Shown here in pieces: positions 19,188 to 29,019 of a stretch of 64,000 bases of DNA. Both the position numbers and the translations under genes were made by a program. How positions within the stretch are numbered: position 1 is the first letter of the stretch; every line of letters starts with the position of its first letter. The notes beneath the pieces were generated by a model, which saw only the letters and a program-made list of their open reading frames with translations, was not told the origin of the DNA and made no database searches. The stretch lies in the NCBI RefSeq assembly GCF_947507565.1, contig NC_089181.1, positions 2,985,614-3,049,613 on the forward strand. Reading direction: 5' to 3'. The stretch comes from Oscarella lobularis. Its lineage: Eukaryota > Porifera > Homoscleromorpha > Homosclerophorida > Oscarellidae.

Positions 19188-21185
19188 ATGGGTCGGTCGC
19201 GACTTCTTTTCTATCTCGTCAGCCTTCTCGTCAGCGCCACGAGTGACTATCACAATACGTCGCGTCGAGTTTGCGACGTAAGATCTCCTTCTAGGGTCGC
19301 GAAATCTCCAAGACCTAACCGTTTCCCTTTTTGTTCCCTTTTGGGTGCCACGTCACTTCAGCTGAAGGGCATAGTCGACGACTGCGTTTGCGACGTTGAG
19401 ACGACGAATCGGCTCAACGCCGTTCACATTTATCCGAAGCTAAAGCGGCTGCTCGAACGCGACTACTTTCGATATTTCAAAGCAAGAAACACTATATATA
19501 GAATGTTATTATTTGTCATTCCGACTCCTCCCCCTGGAAGCTTCCTCTCTCTAAACCCTAATTATGACGTAATTTGATCTGACGCGCCCACCGATCTCAC
19601 AATTATTAATTGATACTTCATGTATTTTGGAAAAATCAACTGATGACTTATAGTAGTACTCTTATATAGGTTGACTTGACTAAATCGTGTTTGTTTTGGC
19701 CGGACGACGGTCGCTGCGTTCTTCGCGACTGCAGCGTCGAATCATGTCCCATCGACGAACTCCCCCGCGGTCTCGTCGACGACGGCTACGATTGCGAGCA
19801 CAATAACGAAAAGCAATTTCTCAGCGAAGTCGATCAATCGGTGAGCGAACGCGAACAAGTTGCGTTCGCCACGTGGGACAATCACGACGACGCGGCGCCG
19901 GAAAACTTTTGCGAGTTGGACGACGAGAGATCGGACGCGACTCTCTACGTCGATCTGCTCAAGAATCCCGAACGCTACACGGGCTACGCGGGCGCTTCGC
20001 CTCGTCGCGTCTGGCGATCGATATACGAAGAGAATTGCTTTCCGTAAACGAGAAAAAAAACCGGTCTGATTCTTTATCTATTGCTTTATTTAAGGAATGG
20101 AAGGCCGAAAGTCTATTCCAGGTTTACGCCGAGTGGACTTTGTCGCGAAGAGAGGGTCTTCTATCGGGCTATATCGGGTCTTCATTCCAGTATCAATATA
20201 CATCTCTGTGCAAAGTACTTTCATAAAGGTCGTTTTGGGAGTGTCCGTGTGGTCTTCTTATCTGAGAGGGGGGGTATGCTTTGTTTTAGGAGCTGGACCC
20301 TTTTCGAAACCAACGTGGAGTCCTAATTTGAGTGAATTCAAGCGAAGGTTTGATAGCGAGATGACACGCGGACGAGGTAGCGCAACGTCGTACTCCTCCT
20401 CTTGGCGAGAGCAAGACTTACCGTATTGTTATTGTTTTTTTTCTCCCGCAAGGGCCCGGTTGGCTAAAGAATCTTTACATGATCTATCTTCTCTCGCTGA
20501 GAGCAATCGTCAAAGCTGGATCTTATCTTGAAAAGGAGACGTTCTATACTGGCAACGATGAGGAAGATCGCAGAGTGAAGGAAGACGTTCTGCAGTTGAT
20601 AGAGTCGGCAAGGTGAGAAACGGCATCTCGTCACTATAGAGACAGAGTGACGCGTTGTCTTCTATTTAGATCGTGTCCTGGAACGTTTGACGAGTCAGAT
20701 ATGTTTAGAGGGGAGTCGGCTTCTCTCAAAGTGAGACGTCGTCGCGATGTTTCTCTTTGTCTTTGATTGGTGATTTCTTAGGAGGAATTTCGATTGCACT
20801 TTCGCAATATTTCTCGCATTATGGATTGCGTCGGTTGCGACAAGTGTAAACTATGGGGAAAACTTCAGGCAAGAGGAAGGAACGTCGTAGAAACGACATC
20901 TTTTCATTTCTTTTTTTTCGTTAGACTCTAGGTATTGGCACTGGATTGAAGATTCTCTTCTCGTGGGAGCTGGATCAATCCCGAAATGTCACTCAACGAT
21001 TCCAGCTGCGCCGGAACGAAATCGTTGCTCTATTCAACGTTTTAGGAAGGCAAGCGAGCGAGGCGTCATCAGTACAGAGTCCTATTCTCATTTTTTATCA
21101 CTGTAGATTTTCGAGCAGTATTAATGCATTAAAAACATTTAGAAAACTCGAAGAGGTAATAAATATACGGCCAAAATTAACATGA
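19188..21185 (+). CDS. ERO1: ERO1, endoplasmic reticulum oxidoreductin
   Basis: Ten exons join with fully consistent phases: 19188-19277, 19362-19481, 19670-20043, 20095-20228, 20290-20376, 20453-20612, 20670-20730, 20782-20868, 20925-21049 and 21107-21185. A signal peptide ([17 protein letters not shown]) is followed by the conserved [12 protein letters not shown], the shuttle Cys region, [23 protein letters not shown] (FAD and helical core) and the active site [17 protein letters not shown] (CxxCxxC). ERO1 oxidises protein disulfide isomerase in the ER lumen and passes electrons to oxygen through FAD. Three introns use GC-AG ends (19482-19669, 20869-20924, 21050-21106), all with GCAAG donors. 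The protein has no anchor and ends in ...[14 protein letters not shown]. Confidence 0.95.
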
Positions 21186-21627
21186 CTATATAAGTGATAT
21201 GATGGAAAGGAAGAAGAAAAAGGCTCAACGTGAAAGCAGCCTTACTGAGCGACTAACGATTGAACGTGTAATTCTATTTATGTATTTCTTTAGAGATAGC
21301 TCCCGAATAGACATTTTCTGTACGCGCGCAAAGTAGCGTTCGTCTCCCTCTTCTTTTTCCCGTTGATCTAACGAACGCGTTGGGGATTTTGAAGTGGACT
21401 TCATAGTCTCTCCTTCATAGACTATGTATGGGTGCGTGGGTTTATCTGACAGCACGGTTAGAATACAGTACGATTGGTTGGTTGTGACCGTGGCAATCAA
21501 TTGTCTTTTTTGGGGAGAATTGGCTCTAAATTTCCTATAAGCTGCGTCCCAAAATTGCTGAATCCTTTTTTTCTTCTGACTCTCCTAGTTGTCAATGAAA
21601 TCTACGTAGAGAAAAAAAACACGTCTA
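21186..21627. other. convergent 3' intergenic region
   Basis: This lies between the ERO1 stop and the stop of the minus-strand MAM gene. It holds both 3' untranslated regions. No gene was seen. Confidence 0.5.
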
Positions 21628-23081
21628 TTAAAAAACCTCAAAGATGCAGCGCGTCTCACCGCATGGCATGTATTTTGTCTCGGCGTGAAACCCAATGTTA
21701 TCAATAGCAAGGGGACTACTGAAAGCGCCGCCCTGAAACTGGACGCTGAAGCGCGAGCAAAAGCTTTCGGTAATGAACTTGTGCAGATGAATACACTTGG
21801 TGCCCGAATATCGATAGGGCGATACCTTGAAATTACGCACGTCGTAGTTCTGATATTCACTCTTTAGAAGCATGTAAGGTCGCGCCGTCAACGACTCGCA
21901 CAGCGCGCCGACGACGATCTGATGAAGTCCGTACGCTTGGAAATCGTAGCCGAAGCTGAGAATCTTGTTATTCGGATGATGGATCAGCGTCGGCGTGCCA
22001 AATACACCCACGGCCACTTCGCTGCTATTGCGAGGGTTCAGCGTGAGAGCATTGCCTAGTGCATGGAACGACTAAAGATGACAAGACAAAAAAGGAGATG
22101 TTTGTCTTACCTAGGGGAGGTGCAACGGCTCTTTTTGCTGGCGGAGGCAAGCCCGTGGCGGTCGGCGACGGCGGCGGCGGCGTCGTCTCGTTGAACTCCG
22201 TGAAACCGGAACTTTGCATGCATGGTATGCAAATCGAATAATTGCACTGGCGATGCTTTTCTTCGATGAGCAACGGAGTGCCAAGGCCGTCGAGGACTGG
22301 GTTGCCGCTCGCTGGAACTTTGCTCACTTTCCACCTCTGCAGTCCGCACGCGTCGTTTCGGAAGCCGCAATCGCCCTCGTCAAAGTTGCACGACGCATTT
22401 GTCTTGGAATAGAAAACTAGAAAGAAAGGAAGTGCAATCTCCTTCTCGCGAGAGTCGAACGATATAAATACAAACGTGGATCATAGCTGCCTAGGCACGA
22501 TTCAAAGTTGCCAAAGTCAACCTTTCTCACTGTGACCGTTCCCGGGCTACCCGCGACGGTCACCTGCAATTCAACGCGAAAGAGACGGCAGAGTTTGGAC
22601 GTTGCCGGATTGCGGTAATCGAATAATTCTATGCAGCTCGTTTTCTCATATCCGGAGTGCGACGAGCCCAAGACGTGAGATTGCCATTCCGCGGCGCGAC
22701 GACGACCCGACGTCCAGACGCAATATTGTCGATAGAATAACGTGGCCATCGTCGCGGTATTGGAGGTTGAAGTGACGGTATATTTCAGAATCATTTTGCT
22801 GGTCAATTCGGATCGAATGAGTACGGGCGAATAGACGTGCTTTTGACTCCGGTCCGAGAAGGAAAAGGATCCCTGGCCATGTTGATGCATAAAACGTCTG
22901 CTTGATGTTGTAGTTTTGCTCTTGCTCCTGCCTGACCACGATGACTGGGTCTTTGTACCTGATGAAGTTTCATATTTTGCTGAAGCCTGGTGGATAGATT
23001 GCATAAGGCCTTACCACACCATAGAAAACCGCTTCCTATTTGCAAACTAATGCAAAAGGCCAAAACCTGCAGGATCGTCAT
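21628..23081 (-). CDS. secreted MAM-domain protein
   Basis: The start at 23079-23081 gives a signal peptide (MTILQVLAFCISLQIGSG). Several exons follow on the minus strand. A middle part (about 22430-22900) encodes a beta-rich segment with FRVELQVTVAG and CIELFDYRN. From about 22400 the protein reads SCNFDEGDCGFRNDACGL..W, the usual opening of a MAM domain. The last exon (21628-22065) has VFGTPTLI, ILSFGYDF and SSPLAIDNIGF, the usual MAM end. A Pro-rich insertion (TTPPPPSPTATGLPPPAKR) interrupts the domain near an exon boundary. MAM domains mediate extracellular adhesion. No transmembrane helix was seen. Exon joins, especially near 22450 and 22100, are uncertain. Confidence 0.55.
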
Positions 23082-23288
23082 GCGAGCAGGATGTGTTACC
23101 AAACTGACCAGAAAGGGCTTAGCAAGGCTCACTTATATTGCTAGACAAAGATTGTGGCTAGGAGAAATAAGGCGACAGGACACCCACGGTTATGACTGCA
23201 AATTAGAAACCGCCTTCACAACCGTACCGTAATAGACCAAAGGCGAGCTATATCTAATATCTATTAATTCATAATATATTCAGATATT

Positions 23289-24077
23289 TCAATCGATCGT
23301 ATACATAACGTCTGTTCTCAAGATGTACTTCGTGCCGGACGCGAGTCGAATGCCCTCGTGTAGCGTGTTCGGGGACGTCTGCCGAAAGACGACGCATCGA
23401 CCGGCTTTGGGAACGACGTCGAATCTCGTACGAACGTCGCCGCGATCGCCGTAGACGAGAAACTTGGTCGCACCGCCTTCGAAATCTTCGCCCATGTCAT
23501 TGAGATAGAACATGCACGTGTAGAGACTTCGTAGGGTCGGCGACAGGTGCACTTCGCCGTCTCGGTGCCGACCGAAGTAGTGGTCCTTGAAGTAGCGACA
23601 TACGCGGAAGCGACTGTTGAGCCCTTTCACCGTCCACGTTTTGCCGTCGACGTCGACGCGACGCGGCGCGTAGGCGCCCACTCGTTTCCACAGGAAATCG
23701 GCGAGATCTTCGTCGTCTGTCATCATGCGATCGTTGAAACGATTGACGTACATGTGACAGAAGGCTCGCGCGTCTTCGAAGCCGCTCGTTTCGCACGCTT
23801 TGACGATGCGCTGGCACTCGTCGCGAGCGAGGCAGTTGCTCAGCAGCCAGCCTTCGTCGGGAATTATCTCCTTGCACGTGATGTCCGATGAAATCTGTTG
23901 GGATTCGCTCGAAGCGAAACAGGATTCGAAGATGGGCGGATGGCGTTGACCGTCGTCATCGTAAGCCATCTTGCCTTGCCTTGCCTCTCGCAAGTCTGTA
24001 GACTCGAACGTTAGCTCAGAGCTATTATCACCTGAATTTTCTGCTGTCCAAAGCACAATTATGTCACCAGTTGCCAC
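23289..24077 (-). CDS. prolyl 4-hydroxylase-like 2-oxoglutarate/Fe(II) dioxygenase
   Basis: A single exon encodes 262 residues. The P4Hc fold is indicated by RYFKDHYFGRHRDGEV, with Fe ligands His171 and Asp173, by FYLNDMGEDFEGGATKFL, and by NTLHEGIRLASGTKYILRTD, which supplies distal His240 and a Lys (about 250) for 2-oxoglutarate. All key residues are present, so it should be catalytic. There is no signal peptide, so it is not the ER collagen hydroxylase alpha subunit but a cytosolic or nuclear relative. Its substrate is unknown. The first Met at 24077 is used; Met37 (about 23969) is an alternative. Its start lies only 87 bp from that of SAC3D1 on the other strand. Confidence 0.85.
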   Translation of the reverse strand: MATGDIIVLWTAENSGDNSSELTFESTDLREARQGKMAYDDDGQRHPPIFESCFASSESQQISSDITCKEIIPDEGWLLSNCLARDECQRIVKACETSGFEDARAFCHMYVNRFNDRMMTDDEDLADFLWKRVGAYAPRRVDVDGKTWTVKGLNSRFRVCRYFKDHYFGRHRDGEVHLSPTLRSLYTCMFYLNDMGEDFEGGATKFLVYGDRGDVRTRFDVVPKAGRCVVFRQTSPNTLHEGIRLASGTKYILRTDVMYTID

Positions 24078-24164
24078 GTTCGCAACTTTGACGAAGGGGC
24101 TATAAATAGTTTTGTTTTGACATTGTCGTCATGAAGAGGCTAAAGTACGCTAGCTTTTCTGAAA

Positions 24165-25860
24165 ATGAATCCTTGGCCCGCTGTCGTGGGCATTTGCTCA
24201 GCTATGTGCGCCGACGAGGAAGTCCGCAGGTCTTCGCGCAATCAGAAGTGGCGCATAACGCATTCTTTTCATTCCAGGCGAAAAGCTGAAAAGCGACGGC
24301 ACGTTCTAGAACGTTGCACGAGGTATGCATATCTCCCTCTCCACTAGTTGACTCAAACATGCATTGGACGCGACTAGCGGAGATATTCGAATGGTAAAAG
24401 AGTATCGACGATCGGCCGCTGGTGTCGACCTCTGCAATTCTCGTCATCTTCGAACGATTGAAGCTCTTCTTATGACCTCGGATTATTTAATCGATAAGTA
24501 TATGTGCTCGTCCAGTCTCTAGTCTGCTTTAGACAGTCTGGCAAATTTTTTAGCATTCTTGACAGGAAGGACGTTTCGTGGCCTGTCGTCTATGAATTTG
24601 TGGCCGATCGTTTTCGCAGCATTCTTCAGGACATAACTATTCAGGTTTAATTAATTCAAACAAAGAGCGCTATAGTATATTTGTAACTGAAACTATAGAG
24701 ACTTTGTTGTGAAACAACGGCAGGCATAGTGCTACGATGCCTACGTTTCTTTATTTATGCTGGATACCGGTGACATCAAAAATTGACTTTTTTTTCAGTG
24801 GCATCTATATCTTTATCTCTCAGACTTGGCACGTCTTGGCCCGGGTTTCAAGCAAAGCTGAATGGGGACATGATTCAACAATGTATCTCTCAACTGTTGT
24901 TCTGCTATGATGGCAGTTCAGTTCACTCATGCAGGTACCTTTTAGCATATCTTTACCGGATCCGCGTGCAGAACTTTATTAGATGTCAGAATGAATGGGC
25001 AGAATTTGCAGCTATCTATCTTCTCTACAACTTGGGTACACTTTTAGAGTAGGTCACTATTATTATCGTTTTTGTTTAGTGCTGGTTTGCTAGATTCATC
25101 TGAACCTTGTCTCTACATTCTGTCTCAGCCAACAAAACGGCGGTAATTCGATTGATTAATTCCAGTTATGTGCACCTAAGATTTATATAATGCGGTTTCT
25201 TTCATTCACCAGACAACATCCTCTCATTTCTCTTGCCTTTAAAATCTTTTTGGCAAAGACGACTAGAAATTACGTTCGATTTTTCCGCCTCGTTGATCAA
25301 CTGCCTGCCGCGTGCCTGTCCTGTGCCATTCATAGGCACGTTAAAAAATTTCACAGGTGAAAAAACAAAGCCATGTGCAAGTGTAAAGCGCACGAATCTC
25401 ATTGGCACAGACTTGCACTGAAAGTGATGAACACTGGATACAGCATGAAGAATTGTCTTTACCCACTAAAGTGACTGCATTTTCATCACGCTTTTCTTGG
25501 CTGAATCTATTTGTAGGAATCTTGCCACCATTTTGGCATTAGAGTCCGAAGAAGAAGCTGGGGCACTCTGTGCAGAGCATGGCAAGACGGCGCTGATCGT
25601 TTAGCTTATTTTATGTGAGGGTGACCAGTTACTACTTTCAGGCATAGAAGTCAAGGAAGGATCGGCCATCTTTCAGAAAGGAAGCTACCAAGAAAGCTCG
25701 AAAAAGGTACGGTACAACGCTATAACAACAAATTCTTTTTTTCACTACATATACTAATTCTTGACAGGATCCATTATCCAGGTACAGTTTTATCGATAAA
25801 TTTTTGACAGACGACGTAAAAATTTTTGATATCATCAAAGGACATTTTAGCAAAAAATAG
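24165..25860 (+). CDS. SAC3D1: SAC3 domain-containing protein 1 (SAC3D1/SHD1)
   Basis: Many small exons join with consistent phases (for example 24165-24229, 24278-24322, 24378-24497). The protein begins MNPWPAVVGICSAMCADEEV, the Cys motif that opens SAC3/GANP domains, then a basic RRKAEKRRHVLERCTR, MVKEYRRSAAG, VVYEFVADRFRSILQDITIQ, a helical region with NEWAEFAAIYLLYNLG, NYVRFFRLVDQLPAACLSCA and a winged-helix end. The order matches vertebrate SAC3D1. SAC3-domain proteins act in mRNA export; SAC3D1 is linked to centrosomes and mitosis. One intron (25582-25641) is GC-AG with donor GCAAGA, supported by phase and by EHGIEVKEG continuity. The gene ends tail to tail with COA6, 15 bp away. Confidence 0.85.
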
Positions 25861-25875
25861 CAAATTTCTAAATTA

Positions 25876-26177
25876 TTATTCTTCGTTTTCAAGCTTAAAA
25901 CCCTCGGTATTCAGTTTCTCTTTGTATTTGCTGTAGTTTCTCTGCCGAGCGAAATACGCGATCTGAAATGTACCCTAGCGTGCTCGTCTCGTCCGATTAG
26001 AACTTCTGCTCAGCTTACCCAGGCTGACGGGCACGCCGATTCGTACAGCCTCCTCAAGTCGTCGCACGATTTCGTGCCGCTATCGAGGCAACCGTAAAAA
26101 GCATCACGTGCCTCGTGGCAAAGTAATCTCTCCGACTTGTTCAATGCTCCACGACGCCCGGTCTCCGATGACGCCAT
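25876..26177 (-). CDS. COA6: cytochrome c oxidase assembly factor 6
   Basis: Two exons (26019-26177 and 25876-25962) flank a 56-nt intron. The start MASSETGRRGALNKSERL is followed by CHEARDAFYGC, a CX9C pair, and CDDLRRLYESAC, a CX10C pair, then PSAWIAYFARQRNYSKYKEK. The CX9C-CX10C spacing and sequence are those of COA6, an intermembrane-space protein needed for copper delivery to COX2. The length is about 80-81 residues. There is no cleavable presequence, as expected for a Mia40 substrate. It is squeezed between SAC3D1 (15 bp, tail to tail) and cofilin (131 bp, head to head). Confidence 0.93.
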
Positions 26178-26308
26178 TACCGGAAATTACGGGACTTCTA
26201 ACAGTCGAGTTCACCTTGACCATATATGGTCTTCGGTGCGTGCATGCGTCATCAAGTGACCACGCTCTTAGATCATTCTTGCGATCGTCTCCCTTACAAG
26301 CAGCAGTC

Positions 26309-27005
26309 ATGGTTCGTCGATCGTGTCGTCTCGACCGTGCAAACAGCGTTTTTCCTCCTTTCTAGGCGATGTCAGGCATTGAAGTCAACGAAGAGGTCGT
26401 GACGACTTTCGCGAAGCTAAAGAATACATCGGGCGCCGGCAGAATCAAGATGATTGAAATGCGCATTTCGGATAGCGGAAAGGAGGTTATCGTCGAAAGC
26501 TCAGAACTCCGAGCCGACGGTCACACGCCGGAGAAAGAGAAAGAGTGCTGGGAGGCATTTCTTGCCAAACTGCCTCCAAAGGAGCCACGCTGGTTTGTGT
26601 ATGACTACAGCTACAAAAAAGATGATGGGCTAAGAGAAAAAATCTTATTTGTTCACTGGTAAGTGAGACCCCCTTGGCAAACATAAATGTATGCCAAGCT
26701 AACTTTGGTTAGTTGAGATCAGACTACGCGTTATTCCTAATGTGGAGATCTTAGCCAGATTTGCACAGTGTGTAGATCGTGACTGTTTTAGTAAATAGAG
26801 AGGGGGACCACAGGCAGATGAATAAGTGGAATACTGTATTAGGGCTCCGGATGAGGCACCTGTCAAAAAGAAGATGTTGGCTGCTAGCACCAAGGAAGCA
26901 ATCAAGAAGAAATTAACGGGTTTGCATGTCATTGTGGAGGCAAGTGCGATGGGCGACGTCAGTTTTGAAGAAGTGGACGCAAAAGTGAGAGCGTCCTCAA
27001 AGTAG
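26309..27005 (+). CDS. ADF/cofilin
   Basis: The first coding exon consists of the initiator ATG alone (26309-26311). A 54-nt intron (GTTCGT...TTCTAG) leads to GCGATGTCAGGC, giving MAMSGIEVNEE. An intron directly after the ATG is a known feature of animal cofilin genes. The remainder has the ADF-H domain: KKDDGLREKILFVHW, APDEAPVKKKMLAASTKEAI and a C-terminal helix ending VDAKVRASSK (stop 27003-27005). The regulatory Ser near the N-terminus is present. The protein severs and depolymerises actin filaments. If the ATG exon were ignored, the Met at 26369 would give a slightly shorter protein. Confidence 0.92.
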
Positions 27006-27128
27006 GATGCAACTTACGTTCTTCTGCACTCGTCTTATTGTTTTCGTTGTTCCTTCTTTTTTTTGCTTGTTTTTCGTGTGAGTGCATATGATCTCTACCA
27101 AAATCTATGGTACTGTACGTCGCATCGC

Positions 27129-28726
27129 ATGCGCGAGCATCCAGCCAGCCACGCCTCCCCTTCTATGGACGCGTACGACGTTCGTCGAACGAACTCGTCG
27201 ACGAGCGCTCCGACGAGCACTCCGACGAGCACTGTTAGTACGGTTACGGCAGCGTCGATCGACCTTCCGTCGCAGGTGCGCGTCGCCGTCACAATATTCT
27301 ACGTTATCGTCTACGGCCTCCTCTTCGTCGGAATCGCCTATCAACTCGCTCTCATCTTCTATCATCGTTACAAGAAACTCGCTTATCGGACCGTATTCGT
27401 CGCGCTCTGTCTCGCCTGGGCTTTACTGCGCGTAATCATGTTCGCCTTGTATTTCGACCTGAACGTCTGTACGGTTGCCTACGATTTACCAGTCGTCGCC
27501 TATTGGCTACTCTACGCGCTACCCGTTTGCCTCCAGTTCGCCACACTCTCGCTCTTTGCTCACTACTATATAGCGGTACGTAGTGTCGTCGGAGAAGCGC
27601 GTCGTAATTTTTTTTTTTCTTGGCCCTGTTCCAGGTTGTAAATAAAGGTGGGCGGGAATTACGTCAAAGAGAGGGCGGCGGCGACGAACCGTCGCGTTGC
27701 TGTCGAATGTCATCTTCGTCTTTTAATGCGATCGTATGGGCGCTTCTTTTGGCGATTTTTGTCGCGGTGAACACGACGTGCTGCGTGCTAACCTACGCCG
27801 ACTACAACTCACTTCGAAAGAAGTCCATGGGCGTCATCAGGCCGGGCACCGTTTCTCCGTACGTCTATCCGATTTTGCGAGTCGGAATAACGGAGGGGCT
27901 CTTTCTTCTCGTCGCCGTCACAATCAGCGTTTGCATAGTGAAGGTGAGAAGAGAAAGTTGGCCCGACAGTTTTGAAATGAAAAGCGAAATAGCCCCCAAA
28001 GCGCTCATTTTAGTTTAGTTTCAATTTTTTTGTTTCTCTAGATTGCTAGGAGTTCTGGTCTCAAGCGAACACTTGAAAGCGAGGTTTGTACGCAGAGAGT
28101 TTTGGGCGGCAATTGAAATGTTTGTCACAGGGAATGTCAGCTGTGCAGTCGACGGCGATTGTCTTGGTTCTGCTCTTTCTAACGAGAATTGCGTATAATA
28201 TCGTAGCAACTAAAACTACACTTGGCGTCAATTCGAAAGGATATAATTGGCCCATAGTGGCAGATGAGGTGAGTGCCATTAATTAATTAAACACATTGAC
28301 CTTATTCTATTTCTCAAGGCGGACTATGGGGGCGACGTTGGGACAGGCTACATCATATTTGGCGTTGTGCTGTTTGTCTGGGAGTACTTACCTACCGTAG
28401 CTGTCATCGTTCATTTTCGAGTCAAGAGACCTCCCGCTGTACAAGTACGTTTTTCTCGTTTTCTTTCGCTTTAATAACGCAATGGGTTCTCTCAGAGAGA
28501 AGATGTTATTCCGCCTGTCAGTCAGTCATACTTTAAAAAGCCTTCCGAGAGAAGACCCCTGCTGAGTTCAGGAAGGTAAGAGACAGGTTCCATTATTAAT
28601 TAATTGAGCTGTATACATGTTTACATAGCCGTCCTCTCTAGATCATTACCTGCCAGGAATTATTCTCCAGCATCCTCAATACATTCATCCCTATCCGTTA
28701 CATCCGCTCACTCCATAAACGTCTGA
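27129..28726 (+). CDS. GPR137-family seven-transmembrane protein
   Basis: Seven exons are inferred: 27129-27575, 27635-27942, 28043-28082, 28131-28268, 28318-28443, one near 28495-28576 and 28641-28726. The protein has an extracellular Ser/Thr-rich N-terminus and about seven hydrophobic helices. The blocks FVALCLAWALLRVIMFALYF and VVAYWLLYALPVCLQFATLS are typical of GPR137 proteins. The C-terminus is Ser-rich (PLLSSGRSLPARNYSPASS). Vertebrate GPR137B sits on lysosomes and promotes Rag GTPase/mTORC1 association. A similar endolysosomal role is likely but inferred. The start Met at 27129 is the first that leaves a compact N-terminus; 27171 (MDAYDV) is an alternative. Confidence 0.88.
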
Positions 28727-28743
28727 TCAAACGCAGTAGCTTT

Positions 28744-28758
28744 GGGTGGGTGGGTGGG
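28744..28758 (+). other. G-quadruplex-type sequence in the GPR137 3' region
   Basis: GGGTGGGTGGGTGGG consists of four G-triplets with single-T loops, the most stable class of intramolecular G4 in vitro. It begins 18 nt after the GPR137 stop on the coding strand and so should be in the mRNA. Confidence 0.6.
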
Positions 28759-29019
28759 TGCGTTTCTTTTAGTGCATTGTAAGCTAGCTAGCAAGCAAGA
28801 TGGTTGCCACGAAATGAAACCAATCACGCTTCTTAAATTTGTATATTTTGTAAAAAATTTATCAATACAGAATTTCACAAATACTTGCAAGGCGTTTTCT
28901 GTGACCCCTGAAACCAAACGCAGTGTAGTGTAATTGGTATGGCCATATGTACGTTTGTACAACTCAAAAAATGGCTCTAAGCGTTTCTTAGATTATGATG
29001 ATGATGGTCATCATCATCA

